The position numbers and the translations under genes were made by a program. Under the pieces are notes generated by a model, which saw nothing but the letters and a program-made list of their open reading frames with translations, was not told the DNA's origin and did no database searches. Source: Distichodus sexfasciatus (lineage: Eukaryota > Chordata > Actinopteri > Characiformes > Distichodontidae). From it: 64,000 bases of DNA. Below are positions 11,999 through 25,175 of this stretch, in pieces; position 1 is the first letter of the stretch, and each line of letters opens with the position of its first letter. The stretch is from the NCBI GenBank assembly GCA_032718565.1, contig JAVGVS010000023.1, positions 340,001 through 404,000 of the forward strand, given 5' to 3'.

Positions 11999-14549
11999 CT
12001 ACCCTGTACTGTGTTATAGTCATATAATGCTTCTCATACTGTGATATATTCATACTGTGATTATATATATTGTGATATATATTGTGATATATATTGTGAT
12101 ATATATTTATTAGTATTTATTAGCATGTAAAAACACATTTTTGGTCCTAATGTCTTCGCCCCAACCACAAAAGCAAACGTGTTGCATGTGTATGTGTAAA
12201 CTTCATTCTGACTCTATTGTTTTTTTTTCTTCAGTAAGTGTAATGTGCTTCTGTACCAAACAACAACTAAAACAACTGATTCCTCACTGTTTAAATGGAG
12301 GAAAAGTAGGATGGACAAGTTGTGAGTGGGATTTAAGTGTGTTCAAATCGACCACCGGCAAGGAGGAGAACCAGTTTCTGGAACTAAATTAACAGGTTTT
12401 GCTGGAAATGAGGCCCAGTGATACCAACGCCTGTTCCGTACAAAACCACAGATTCCATTACAGATACTATTCCAGCAAATGAGATCTTTTTTAAATGCAC
12501 TTGCATTAGCCCGGGCAGGAAATGGATTGGTGTGTGGAAGCAAGAAGTAAATAACACAACTGACTAAATATCTGCCGTATCAGTTGTAATTTGTAATATA
12601 CTGTATTTCTGGATTTCGGGTTTTGGTGTCCAATATATGACATTTCAGTTGGTGTTGCTGTGGCACCAGCCAATTTTATGCCTTTTTGGACATAATTAAA
12701 GTCATTTTGCACATTTTCCTTATCTTACTGAAAAACCAAGAGAAGTTTTTAGCTGATCACCAGCTTTTAGCTGATCACCTACATGTAGGGATGTCATAAA
12801 ATAACTCCATTATTGATTGTATATTATCTAATCAATATTAATATTGCATGCCTAATATGCATTTTCCAGTTCATTCATTTGGCCCGTTGTTTAATGAATT
12901 CTGCAAAATTAGCTTTCAGACACCACGAGGGGCATCTGTAAAGTTACTTTTTTTTTATTCTTGTTAACAATTAGCCAAAAACAGCTCCCTCCAGTGGTGT
13001 ATTTTGACACTGAATAGAGATTTGAAAAATGGCAATATATTTTGACATTGTTGAGGAGTGGCTAACTACAATTAGCAACAGTACAAACTAAAACTTTTCA
13101 GCAGCTTATCAGTAGCAAAGCTAAATTTTGTCTTCAGCGTGTAGTATAGCTAACTACTATATTAAAACAGTAGTCTGGCTTTAGTTCAGTTTTATTAATC
13201 TTAATCTTTATCCAGACCTTTAGCTATATCTGAACATCGATCGGGACGCTACTCTTAAACAGTAGCTTGTCAAGTTACAAGATATTTATGATTAAAAGTA
13301 GCTAAGCTACAGCCAAGCTATGATTTCATGACAGTAGTTGGCTCCACTGTTATATTAAAACAGTAGCTTGGCTGTAGCTTAGATATACAGAAGATAAAAT
13401 AACTAGCTTCCTTTAAGCTATTTCATGCCCACGGAATCACTCTATGTCATGATGGATTCCACCATCTGACTCCATCACAGCTGCCAAGAGCACTGTGATG
13501 CAATGAGTGTGCGCCACATGGGCATGGTAGCCTATCAGATGTCACTTATGCCAATTCAACACCATTTAGAAACACCAACTAGCTGACTTTTATAAAGAGA
13601 CAAAAATACTTTTCTTTCACAGCAATGTAGCGTCTTCCCACACTACATAAAAATGATACTTCATAGTTAGTTACTTTTACATCTACAGCATTTTTAAAGT
13701 AGCTTCGCTACTGAAAGGTTGCTGGAAAAAGTAACTAAACTACAAGATAGAATTGAAACTGTGCACCTGTTTTGGGGCTTAGCCCTTAGCATAGCAGTAC
13801 AGAGTTTTGGGGTATAGTGTCAGTCTAAAAGTCTAAATAGAGAAGCTGATCTCAGCTACAAGCATGTAACAATTACCTAAAGCAAGACATATCACCTCTG
13901 GCGAACATAACAAAGTCTTAACATAGAAACTCATTCCCGCTGGTGTCCCGGGCTGCTTAGTCTGCAGAAAAAGGTTTGTAAAAAGATTTGTTTTCTCCCC
14001 TCATATGCCCACCACTCTGCAGGAGTTATAATTCACCACACAGCCCCAGACATATGGTACTTTTATTTTCATTGCTTTTCAGTTTTATTCACTTCTCATT
14101 TTTTTTGTAAAGGTCACCTTTTATTGATTGAAAATCTGTCCGTCCCACAAAGTCCAGGAACATATCTCAACTACTGCTGGTAAGTAGACTGCTTTGCTGC
14201 ATAAAGGTCAGTTTTGTTTAGCTTAACCCTTTTCATGCAGGAGTTTTGACTCATAAAATTAGCTGCTGATCTGATCCGTAAGGATGCGCTCGCTGTGTTT
14301 TGTTGACTGCACCGCATAGTAAGACACTATGTAAAGTGCGATGTGCCTTTATTGCAGAATGAACAAATTAGCATACAAGCTTAAAATGGTAGGTTGGTGA
14401 CAGGAAGGAGGAGTTTACATGAGTTTGTGTTGTATTAAACAGGAAGAAAGTAGTGGTGTCATGTCCTGGTTAAGGAGTTTTATGGCATAAGGACAGAAGC
14501 TTCTCCTGAGCTTCTCAGTTTTTGCCGTAATACGTATATTTTTGAGTCT
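11999..14549. other. intergenic, AT repeats and old transposon debris
   Basis: ATATTGTGATAT tandem words at 12045-12115. 13060-13760 is debris of the AGCTAAGCTACAGCCAAGCT family. The rest is unassigned. Confidence 0.45.
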
Positions 14550-14764
14550 CTGTGAACACACCACAGAACAGCACAGCACAAAGTGCACCACAACGAAACA
14601 ATTGAACCATCCGTGAAGGAGCAGTTGGCAGCTAACATGGGCAGGGCCCGGGAGAGCAGTTCTTGGGGATGGTACCTTGCTCAAGAGCACCTCATTGGTA
14701 CCTTTACTGGCAACCCTCCAATCATGGGGCCAACTCCTTAAACGTTACGCTACCGACCGCCTCT
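14550..14764 (-). mobile_element. SINE family A, near full length
   Basis: Complement of family A from tail (GTGAACACACCACAGAACAG) through GGTACCTTGCTCAAGAGCAC to the head AAACGTTACGCTACCGACCG. Confidence 0.8.
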
Positions 14765-15891
14765 GGACTTAAGTATCATAGATTTTAATCCTGACATGTA
14801 GCGTTGGCCATATCCAATTTCTAACTCTTTATCCACTGAATAATATGATTAACTGGCTTAATATTACTAAACCGTTTTGCTTATTCAGTTTGCGTTATAT
14901 AGATCAGTGAAAACGTTGTGGCTGCATTTCCTGGTTAAGAAGCCTTATGAACTGAGGACAGAATTTCCTCTTGTTCTCTCCTTTCTGGCCATAATACTCC
15001 TGACACATTTGCCTGATTGCAGCAGTTACTGGGTTTAAATGTGTCTCTGATGGTCCTGGTTGCTATGCAGTAACAAGCCAATAACCATTATATCCTTTAT
15101 CACGTCTTTACTTTTATGCCTCATATATTAAAAAGGAATTTTAAAGAAACAGGCGTGATGAAGTCTTCGGAGATAAGGCCTCCACATGCCGTGGAAATGT
15201 CTGGTAGACGTAATGCATTTAAAAAGAGGAGAGCAGGGGCCCAGGCTTTAGCGAAGCCTCCAGAGTCAACATGAAAAACAGCCCCAGAGGCAGCTTATTC
15301 ATCATCCAGGGCAGAACGGACGGCTAGAGGGCCCACCAGGACTCCGGCCCCCCAAAAATAGCATCCCTACACAGCTTAGTGGAATAACAGTTGTTGATTT
15401 AAGTCTAGCTTTACATGTTTGAAGAACAGACGTCCACAAAGCACTGATGTACGTCACTCTGGATGTGAGCGTCTACTCAATGCTGGAAATGTAAATGTTC
15501 CGCTTTCCTCTTCTCTGAAACCTCACCAGCAAAAAAACGGCTTTCTTGAATCTCAAGAAATCTTACGATTAAGAAGCGTGACTCACTCTCTTTACACGTT
15601 CCTGCCTTTTTAGCAATTCCATTCGCCTGGACCGTTGCGGTGTTCGGTGAGAGTTAATTAACCGGGCTCTGACAAAATGACCGTCGGCCATTCAATACCG
15701 GATTGTCCCGTGGAGTGGAAGTAGCCGACGCCGCTGCCATTTTCACGAAATGGTCTGTAATTCGGCGACCTACTGGCACCTGCAATAATAAATATAGCGA
15801 TGTCTGTCCTCTCCAGTCCCAAGGGCAGGGAAGGCGGTGAAACAGCAGATTTCAATCATATTGTGTGTGTGTGTGTGTGTGTTGAGAGTCT

Positions 15892-15923
<32 letters not shown>

Positions 15924-17147
15924 TGGGCAAAAAGATAGTGAGGGGAAAAAGCGACTAAGGTCCTTGGGGTAAAGCGCTGGGCTGGCAAAGAAAGACTTTT
16001 GATCCCAAATGAGGGAGCGAGTGAAATGCGCTTGAATTATAAATGGCACAGCAGAGAGATGGATGAAATGATTGAGATTCAAGTGGTGGTTACTGAAGCT
16101 AAAACATCGCTTAATGAATAAAGCGGAATATCCAATGAATTGATTTATGCATTAACCAGGCCAACACGTATCGGAAAATAGCCTAAGATTTTTAATCTCG
16201 ATAGTCGCTTTAAAACGTTTTAATAAAATCTGATGAGACGTATGGATCGTAGCGGCTGTTTCACCAATGCCAAAAAAAAATCATATTTCAATGTGCTGGT
16301 CAGGTATAAATCTATTTTAAAAAGCATTAACATCAGAGTGTGAATTCCGCACTTTCGACGTGATGACCAGCTACTGCACTTATGCATGTGGTTCCCACAT
16401 CACATAACAAACAGCTTAACACTTAACATGTTAGGGTTGAATTTATTCGTGAAAAAGTGAGAATGAAAACATAGCATGGAAAATAACAATCAATTTTACT
16501 TCACCAAAATAAAACCCTGACCATGACCATTTATCAAGATAGAACTGGCTATTTATCTATTACAATAACTAACGAGTAACTCGATGAGAATGAATGAACA
16601 AGGTGCTGCTTCTATCAAGACTGAAGAGGTTAACGGTCCACATTAGGGCCGTCTGAAATGGTGAGACTGGAAGGACACTTGTATAATCATTTTTTTTACA
16701 GTAATAGAAGAATATACAGAATGTTTCAACCCCCAAAACTGTTATTTTTGTCTCTTTGGGGGAGTCTGGGTCTCGGTTGGGGGTTCAGACCTCCCCAACA
16801 CCCCCCGTAATTCAATATCAGTCCAAAACAGAGGACTACAAAACAGCATCCAAAACACACAATAAACTTGGACAAAATGTTTAACAAAGCAAGATGGCTT
16901 GTCTACAGGGACTAACACTTTCCAACATAATTACAACCCACAAAACCTGTTAAAAGCTATTATCCCATTACCACGTTTGCCTCACACGGGTTTGTTTGTG
17001 AAAGATCCGTAAAATACATGCAATTTCATCAGGAGCGAATGCACCGAAAACCCCAAATGAACAGATGAATCAATTAACAGACAAGGAGGCCCCATGCTGA
17101 CTTTAAGAAGCTTTATGGACATGAGTCTCCTCTCCAGGGTTCAAGTG
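14765..17147. other. intergenic, one SINE tail and one microsatellite
   Basis: 15400-15490 is a SINE tail (GTCACTCTGGATGTGAGCGT). 15861-15923 is (GT)n followed by (GA)n. 15150-15330 and 15640-15850 are repeat-free blocks. No exon seen. Confidence 0.5.
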
Positions 17148-17376
17148 AAAGTGAGTGATTATTTGTCATTGTGAACACACCACAGCACAGCACACAGTCC
17201 AGCACAATTAAATGTGACCCATCCGTGAAGGAGCAGTGGGCAGCGAACATGAGCAGTGCTTGGGGCCGGTACCTTGCTCATGAGTACCTCTGTGGTAACT
17301 TTACCGTCCTCTGACTGGAACCGGCAACCTTCCGATCACAGGCCGAATGTCCTAATCGTTATGCTATCATCTGCCC
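17148..17376 (-). mobile_element. SINE family A, near full length
   Basis: Tail complement GTGAGTGATTATTTGTCATT through to head complement CTAATCGTTATGCTATCATC. Confidence 0.85.
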
Positions 17377-18584
17377 CAAAAACGTTCGACATAATGGTCG
17401 CTGTCGTGTGTACATCTTAAAAAGACAGACATTCGTATTTCTGTAAGAGCTTAGCTCAAAAAGGGCTCTCGGGGCCCACAACATGTCTGGACAGTCCTTA
17501 TTGAGTGAGACACACCAAGCTATAATATGCTGTGCTTTATAAACAGCAGTTTCTAACATCAGCCTGCCAGCCGCATCAAAACGCCGCAAACATCTGGACA
17601 CGCCAGTTAGAGCCATTAACAAAGCAACTAATGTCACATTACACCACACAAAAATAAAAAATGCCAGCGTGTGGAGGCAATCAAATGTTTGTTCCAGTCA
17701 CTGAATAAGGATAATCAAAACAAAAATATGGGGCAAGATGTTGACAAAAAAATTATGCTTAATTTTTCCATGCATCATGTTTACATAAGTGGATAGAACT
17801 GTAAATACTAATATTTGATGTGTGAATTAGTCAATGTGGGGAAAAATGAATTGGTGGATTAAAATGGATATATGAAGTAGCATACAGTGTTAAACTAACT
17901 TGAAATGCACACTTAAGAAGAGATTAACAGGAAAATGACTAGGAAATTGACTCCAGAGGAGAAGTTAAAAGTTAAAATACATACTTAACATGTGAGTACT
18001 GATAATTTAGTACTTCATTACTTCTACATGGGTAAAGTATTATGCTGGTATTAGTAAATTAGTTTGTCATTAAAAGACATACTCAACTCAAGTGTGTTTT
18101 GATTTGTTTATTTTTTAAAATATGTAAATTCTCGAATTTCTTTAATTCCAAAAATTATTAGGGCCGGACATAAGTTGTGGCACAAGTTATACACTTTTTC
18201 ATAGCTCATCAGTAGCAAAGCTACTTTCAAAACACTGAAGCTTTTCAAAAAACTATTTTTAACAAATAGTGATGTAGCATTTGCAAAATGCTAAAACATT
18301 ACCAAAAAAAGAGATTAGTTTAAAAAGATTAGTTTAAAAAAAGTTTTTGCTCTCTTTACAAGAAGGTATTTTAAAGTAGCAGGTGTTTCTGGCTGGTATT
18401 AAACTGGGAGAAGTGGCTACCGTTACTGCACAGCACCTGCTTGTTGTGTCACGGTGTGCTCTAGGCAGCTGCAAGATGGAATCGGATGAGGGATTCCACC
18501 TTGGAAAAGATTAAAACAAGAATATGTGGCCATATTTATCAAAAGGGCAGTTGGTAGTGTAACCATCATCGGTTTCTGAATTTC
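17377..18584. other. intergenic, transposon debris at the right
   Basis: 18190-18410 carries the AGCTCATCAGTAGCAAAGCT family also seen at 13080-13140. No coding exon. Confidence 0.45.
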
Positions 18585-18716
18585 AGGGACAGTATCTCTG
18601 GAATAACTTGTGGTTAAGGGTCTTGCTCAGAGACTGTAACTGCTGGAGGTAAGATTCAAACCCATGACCTTTTGGTCAACAGGCGAACATTCTGACCACT
18701 AGACTAGCACCAGCCA
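18585..18716 (-). mobile_element. tRNA-derived SINE (family C), 3'-truncated
   Basis: Complement reads CTAGTGGTCAGAATGTTCGC, B box GGGTTTGAATCTTACC, then GAGCAAGACCCTTAACCACA and ACTGTCCCTGAAATT, matching 48887-49077 in order. Confidence 0.75.
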
Positions 18717-19204
18717 TAATTTGGTCAATAGTACATATGTGGTACTTTTGTTTAATTCATTAATACTTTTGAGCAGGCTGATAACAGAAGGAAAACCCTG
18801 ACGAAGTAAGAGAAATTGCATCAGACGTTTTGACGATTCCCTCCGTCGAGGAAAGGCAATGAGATGGAGTGTGAGTGAGAATTGAAAAGGTGGCGGGGTG
18901 TAAATGTTTGATGCGCTGCTTCTCCGTACGGGCTGCGCCGCGAATCGTTAGGTGCCTGCTAACTCTCCTCTCTTTCACAGGGCTTGAGTGAGAGGGGAGG
19001 AGGAGTAGGAGGCAGAGGACGAGTAGAAAAACTCCTGGCCAAAATCCCATCCTGAGAGAGAGATGGAGAGAGAGATAGAGAGAGAGAGAGCGAGCAGCGT
19101 ATGGGTGGCATCTGTGTTTGAGAAAGTGATGGAGGTGTGAATTTGTGGGTGTTTCACGTGCACGTGTCCGATGCTAGTGTGACTGGGGTGATCGCTGAGT
19201 GGGC

Positions 19205-19236
<32 letters not shown>

Positions 19237-19420
19237 CATAAATGACTCAGTAATGGAGCTAGATAGAGAGGAGAAAGAGGAGAGTACACATGTCAGAGGG
19301 AATAAGTAAGAAGTCAGAGATAGAAACAGATCAGGGGAGAGAGATAGAGAGAGGTGGTGTGGGAAGACATGGGAGGAGGGTAAGGATGGATGGATGGATG
19401 GATGGATGGATGGATGGATG

Positions 19421-19471
<51 letters not shown>

Positions 19472-21015
19472 GAGAGAGAAAAAAACAACAATAAACAAGG
19501 AAAGAACGAGAGAGAGAAAAAAAGAGAAATAGAGCACACTAGAATTGACAAAGGGAAAGAGAGAAAGAATGAAGAAAGAAAGAGAGGGAGAGCACCTTCA
19601 TGTCCCTGTGCTTTCTCCTTCCGCTCGATATGTGATGGAGCTCATTGCGAAGGCAAACTGACAGCCATGTTTAATTTCCTCGCAATAATAGAAAATTGAA
19701 CACACCAGAAGGACCCGAGGAGTGAGAGGGCTTTTCATCAGCACAGCAGCCTGTAGCACACACACACACACACACACGTATCTGGTAATATATGTAATAA
19801 ATACAGACCGAATTTAATACAGACAGAGAGAAACATAGGCTGCTAGCTTAATGCACAGCATAATAAACAAACGAAACACTCCAGCTAATGACGAGCTGGA
19901 AAACATGCGCTAGCAGGCGGCTAACTGCAGTGCTCAAGAAGCACAAACCCCCCTTTAAAAAATGGCTGCCTAACAACAACGTCTTTTAAAAATGTGGCAA
20001 TTACCCTGCGGAGGAGAGCGAAAAGGAAGAACTCAAGCCAGAGAAGCTAATGCAGCAAACACTGATTCAAATTAGCCAGCTTAGCCGAGAGGATAATTGG
20101 TGCTGCATTAGTGTATCGACTAATGGCAGTTTTGGGTACGATGCTAATCAGAAAACTATTAGCTTTCATTTATAGTCAGATACATTCAGATCTTTGTATA
20201 AAGAGCAACTTTAAAGTGAAGGGATCAGCAACGGGGACTCACATCTACACATTAGTTTAGTTTAGTTAATTTTGTTCATTAATTTAGTGTTACACAACTG
20301 TACATGAACTGTAATGAGACTTAGCAGAGGACCTAATGATGTAGCCTTTGAGGCAAGAAAGAAACTATTGTCATGCCGCAGCTGATGACCCAAGACTGGT
20401 TGACCGTTTCGAAGGCTACAGCAAGGTCTAAAAGAGTTTTTTGTGTAAAGTGAATAGATGTGTTGTTACTAGGCTTAACATGACCTGAGGCCTGTAGTGA
20501 GACTCAGCAAAAGGGCTAATAACGTAGCTTTAAGGTGTGTTATTACCAATGCTGACATTAACCTAATGTCAGTCGGGCCGCCACTGATCACTGTCTGCTA
20601 GCGTTGCTGCAACAATGGCGGGAAAAAAATACACACAGTCTATTTAGCAGGCCTTTCAGCACAGAGATGAAAGGGTCTCGGGCCGTTAACGGCGGAGCAG
20701 CGCAGAGGAATATTTATTCATGTTTATGGATGCTGAATAACTCCATCGAGCCCTGAACACTGGCATCTTACACACACACACATACACAGGCTAAATACCA
20801 GACTGTGCATGACTTTACGGGCCAGGCTCAGGTTTATCTCTCAAGCCTCCCACACCTCTCACACACACACAAAGTCATGTCTTGTTGTGTTTGTGAGGTC
20901 CTTCCATAAACTCCAATAATGTCTAGATGTAAATTAATTTAAGCCTAACGCTAACCTTGACCTAACCCAAAGCAAATCAGTTTTTCACAAGATGTATAAT
21001 ATAGACATTGAATTT
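18717..21015. other. intergenic, GA/GGAT/GATA microsatellites and unique blocks
   Basis: Microsatellites: GA at 19050-19091 and 19209-19236, GGAT then GATA at 19384-19472, mixed GA/GAAA to 19590, CA at 19758-19777. 18780-18960 and 20580-20760 are repeat-free, GC-richer blocks. Open frames over the microsatellites are artefacts. Confidence 0.6.
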
Positions 21016-21355
21016 TCTATCCGGAGCGGCTCAGTGGCGCAGTGGTTAGTGCTGCCGCCTCACAGCAAGAAGGTCCCGGGTTTGAGCCCCGGCTCGGCTG
21101 TAGGGCCTTTCTGCTCTCCCTGTGTTCGTGTGGGTTTCCTCCGGGTGCTCCGGTTTCCTCCCACACTCCAAAAGCAAGCACTGTAAGTTTACCGGCAACT
21201 CTAAATTGGCTCATAAGGTGTGAGTGAGAGTGTGTGTGTGTGAGCCCAGTGGTATGTTGGCGCCTGCCCAGGGTTGGTCCCCGCCTTGCGCCTTCCCCCA
21301 CGACCCTATTGGGGATCAAGTGGTTCAGATAATGAATGAATGAATGAATGAATTT
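21016..21355 (+). mobile_element. SINE family B, full length with GAAT tail
   Basis: Starts GGAGCGGCTCAGTGGCGCAG, A-box-like TGGTTAGTGCTGCCG, B-box-like GGGTTTGAGCCCC, body GGGTGCTCCGGTTTCCTCCC, then CCCTATTGGGGATCAAGTGG and a (GAAT)4 tail. This is the reference copy of family B here. Others lie at 2795, 10569, 22340, 32529, 34341, 40020 and the pair 45764/45982. Confidence 0.85.
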
Positions 21356-22195
21356 TCTATCCATATCTCAAATCCATAAACTCATGAACCATTTCTTGCC
21401 TTCATTACATATAAAAGTACAAAAGTCACTTTTTCGGTGCCCAATTTTGAGATTTTCCTGACATTTTGATCTTTTAAATTGTCAGAAAGCAAGCCACTCT
21501 TCCCTCAATCTGTCAGCAGAAAGCCACGTGAGCCGTCAATCTGGGCCTGCACAAAGAGAGAAGCATCATTCTTTCCGTTGCTTCTTAAAGCACGTCCCAA
21601 TCAAACGGGTCCCGTTTTGCTGGAGTTTTCCATGCAGAACTTCCGAAAATCTCCGCCAGCCTGCTGCACGCTTAGAAGAACTCCCTCAGCTTAGAAACCC
21701 TAAATCTCATATGATGATACAGATCAGCTACAAATTCCTTTCCACAAAATCCGCCAGTCGAACGTCACAATAATAACAGGGCCATTTCTCCACTTCTCTA
21801 ATAAGGCAACAGCAAACTCTGGCTCCCTTCATTTCTGACAGTAAGCTTGCCTAAAGAAAAAAGACTCGCTCGGTGCAAAGGCAACAGCGATCGGGGATGA
21901 AGTATATAGTCTGGAGTCGTGCACTGCATGGAATTCTTATGATTATATTTATAAAGGAGCACTGTATGCATTGCACCAAAAAATGCTGGAGGGTTATTTT
22001 TGTGACAAACAATGCAACGTGCAAATGAGATTTAAATAGGCGAGACCGGGAGTGTATATGCATTAATACATGTAGTAACCATATATAATTCAAGACTAGT
22101 CGGTGTGTGTGTGTGTGTGAGGTTCCTAATATGCATGTTTTGTATATAGTATGTGCTCTTGTATTTAGCTCTCAAACATCACTATGATGACAATA
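21356..22195. other. intergenic, nothing recognised
   Basis: Unique-looking sequence with a short (GT)n at 22105-22118. No exon. Confidence 0.45.
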
Positions 22196-22277
22196 ACAGC
22201 CATACCACCTGCAGTCGAGGCTTGGTAACCCGTCTGAAGCTAAGCAGGTTTGGTTCTGGTCAGAACTTGGATGGTAG
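22196..22277 (+). pseudogene. 5S rRNA-derived fragment
   Basis: CAGCCATACCACCTGCAG at the start, CTGAAGCTAAGCAGGTTTGG in the middle (internal promoter box A/IE region) and AACTTGGATGGTAGG (box C) keep 5S rRNA order and spacing, with substitutions and a missing 3' end. Either a dispersed 5S pseudogene or the head of a 5S-derived (SINE3-type) element. Confidence 0.75.
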
Positions 22278-22339
22278 GGCTGCAAATCAAAAATGTTCGT
22301 GTTTCATCACAATACAATATTTTATTGATTAATTGATTG

Positions 22340-22696
22340 ATTGATTCATTCATTTTCTGAAACACTTAATCCCATCCGGGGTCGTGGGGAGCGGGGACCG
22401 ACCGGGGCCTATCCCCGGAACTATGGGCGCAATGCGGGGACCGGCCCTGGTCAGTCGCCAACACACCACAGGGAACACATACTCACACAATCAAACTGTC
22501 ATTCACATTTTACGGGGCCAATTTAGAGCCGCCAATGAACCTATATTCCATAGTTTTGGATTGTTGGAGGAAACTAGAGCCCCCACAGAAACACAGGGAG
22601 AGCATGCAAACTCCACACAGACATGCCCTGGATCCAACCCCAGGACCTTCTTGGTGTGAGGCGGCAGCATTAACCACTGTGCCACCATGCTGCCCG
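22340..22696 (-). mobile_element. SINE family B, full length
   Basis: ATTGATTGATTCATTCATTT tail complement, CCGACCGGGGCCTATCCCCG, GCCAATTTAGAGCCGCCAAT, and head complement GGCAGCATTAACCACTGTGC. Confidence 0.85.
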
Positions 22697-22716
22697 CATT
22701 ATATTGATTCAATGGA

Positions 22717-22855
22717 AGTGAAAGTGAGTGATTATTTGTTGCTGTGAACACACCACAACACACAATGCACCACAACGAAATGTGACCTCTGCATTTGAGC
22801 AGCAACCTTCCGATCGCAGAGCGAACCCCCTAACCGTTACGCTAAGAACTGGCCC
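22717..22855 (-). mobile_element. SINE family A copy with internal deletion
   Basis: Tail GTGAGTGATTATTTGTTGCT joins directly to CAACCTTCCGATCGCAGAGC and head CTAACCGTTACGCTAAGAAC. The central part is missing, with breakpoints different from 61746-61853. Confidence 0.75.
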
Positions 22856-22975
22856 AAAAGGACAGGGGTTCGACATCTGCTGATATCATAAAGTCTGCTA
22901 TGATGTGATTGCGAATTGGTTTAATTCAGAAGTCAGCGATTGAACTAGTTGCTGTTATTAGATGCACTGGTGGGA

Positions 22976-22989
22976 CCAACAGGGGGCGT
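22976..22989 (+). promoter_or_regulatory. weak CTCF-like motif
   Basis: CCAACAGGGGGCGT fits the 14-base CTCF core at 12 of 14 positions. Such sites are frequent and many are unbound. Confidence 0.2.
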
Positions 22990-23034
22990 GCAGTGATGGA
23001 GATGCTGGAAACAACACCAATCTTCAGAGGCAAC

Positions 23035-23255
23035 ATAAAATCTCTGATGTCCTGCTAAAATCATCCACCATGACCCTTTCAAATCTGGCCTTCTAATCAT
23101 CCCCTATCTCTGATACGTGAATTCTCTCCTGCTCCTGCACCTCAGCTAATGTGTGATGAGTGTATTTATTGGTGCAAAATGGCTGCTAGAACACTGTCCA
23201 GGTGAAACTGAAGAAGTGTTTTGGGTGTCCAGAAAAGCACTACAGAAGTGGAACA
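23035..23255 (+). repeat. retroposon 3'-tail-like repeat (family D)
   Basis: CACCTCAGCTAATGTGTGAT, then TTGGTGCAAAATGGCTGC, then TTTTGGGTGTCCAGAAAAGC, a tail widespread in fish genomes. Relatives are at 34565-34658 and 37670-37990. Confidence 0.6.
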
Positions 23256-24539
23256 TCCATTCATACATGCTCTCTTAGACACACATGCTGAAAACAACAA
23301 ACATACCCTAGGAATTTTACCTGGTCATCCACTTACACTGGTCCTTCTGGCTAACTTTAGCAGCATTGGAACCTTTTAAGCTTTGGTGCCAAGCTAGTTT
23401 TTAACACAGTTTAACATTTTGCATTTAACTACATTATGCACTTGCATAACTATTTATGTGAAAAGAATCTTGAATCTACAGCAAATATTTAGGTAGTAAT
23501 ACACAAGTCAAGGAAATATCATGCATCATGGTGAGCGTGTGTGTGTGTGTCTTTGCAAGTGTGTGTAACGAGGACTTCAAGCTGGGTGTAAATTTGTGTC
23601 TATGAGCGCATGCGAGCCGCATGACAGGCCACTGGTAACACGGCAACAAGAGCTGTTCATTAAAAAGATATCAAGATGTAAAAGTCCCTGTGTGCAACGA
23701 ACAAGAGCTCTCAATCCACAGAGCTGGAAGAGACGAGGACCGGGCAGCACTCCATCCCAATCTGCACAGGCGCACAAACACACAAACACACACATACACA
23801 CACACACACCAGCAAATCCCAGTCCTGCATCCATCCTCAGCTCTGCTCTGCCATTCCTTCTTCACCGCTTTGCCTTTTCTGCAAGACATTTGCTTTTTCC
23901 CCCAAGGGCGACCGCAAAACCTGCCTGCACTGGGAGACTGACTGCATCTTAAAGCAGCTTGAAGTGTGTGTGTGTGTGCGTTTGTGTGTTTTCCATCTCG
24001 CTGCACAGCCGGCAGCTACATCTGCATAAGACAATTTTGTCACCGTCTCAACCTTTCATAAAACCTTGGCAAAAAAAATGAAACGGCACGACGTGTCTAC
24101 TGATATTAAAAAATACGTTTCGCAAGAGCACAAAAATGTTTGGGGACTACGCCACTTCTCCAGGACAGACTACGTTCCCCCTTTTCCAGCACATGGCAAA
24201 TCCTTTTTTTGGCTTCCTTTGACAGTGTGGGGTGGGAGAGGATTGCGGGAAAAAGGGCCCCAGATGACTGAAAGTCACATAATAATAATAATGATATTAT
24301 TGGTTTCCAGGCACATATACAGGTACCAACAATATATACATCAACAATATTATTCTCAGTATACTTGGAGTCAAACTGCTCAATAATTCCCTATGAAGTG
24401 GACACCACTGGGTATTCCCCCATTTTATACACAAGTTTGGAGTGAATATTTTCCTGCAAACAGAATAGGTAGGAATGACACATCAGTTTATCTCCTTTCC
24501 AGGAAGATTACAAGAAATGTTGTCCTTTAGTCTTTACGT
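23256..24539. other. intergenic, nothing coding recognised
   Basis: Contains CA/GT tracts at 23538-23552, 23770-23810 and 23965-23995. Open frames of 83-118 codons across 23596-24006 occur on both strands over these tracts and have no family resemblance. Confidence 0.5.
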
Positions 24540-25175
24540 GTGACCCCCCACACACACTCGGACTGTGAACTAACTCTGTTGCACCTCTGCACTTTACACC
24601 TCACCGTTGCTGTGATGCACATGCTGCTATACGGACCATCACTTTCATGTTGCACTGAAACTCTCTCTGAAAAGATGTGTAAGAATAAGAAAAATGTCTA
24701 TACTTACAAACTGCACAGTATTACTATCGCTACAACATTGCCATAATATTTGCACAATTTTTGCACTGCATCTACTATTTGCACAACCGTTAAACATGTA
24801 TATATCACTGTTCACTTTTTAACTAACTGTATCTGCACACATTATTGAAAAGTATTGCACAGAATGGTTCTCCAATGCTGCTATAATATCTGTACAAACT
24901 TAAATTTCAGTCAGACTTTTTAAGAATACACTTCTATTAATAGACTGGATGTTGAAATCTTTCATATTGAAAACTGTCAGTCAATTTCCACTTCTAGCTT
25001 AAAATGTATATTTTGTGTCCTATTTATATATTGTTTATTCCATGTGCCCTATCTGTTCTTTGTTCTCTATTTCTTGTTGCACTGTGTAAACTGGAGCCAC
25101 GTCTTCTCGTCTCTCTGTATACCTGTACAATATATAGAAGAGATGACAATAAAGTTTACTTTGACTTTCACTTTT
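24540..25175 (+). repeat. LINE 3'-UTR-like repeat
   Basis: Repeated TTTGCAC/TTGCACTG words and a terminal ATGACAATAAAGTTTACTTT are typical of the 3' ends of fish L2-type LINEs. No reverse transcriptase sequence remains. Confidence 0.5.

Noticed and set aside
19174..19551. Ser/Leu/Ile-rich open frames on the minus strand
   Set aside because: Translations of GA, GGAT and GATA microsatellites.
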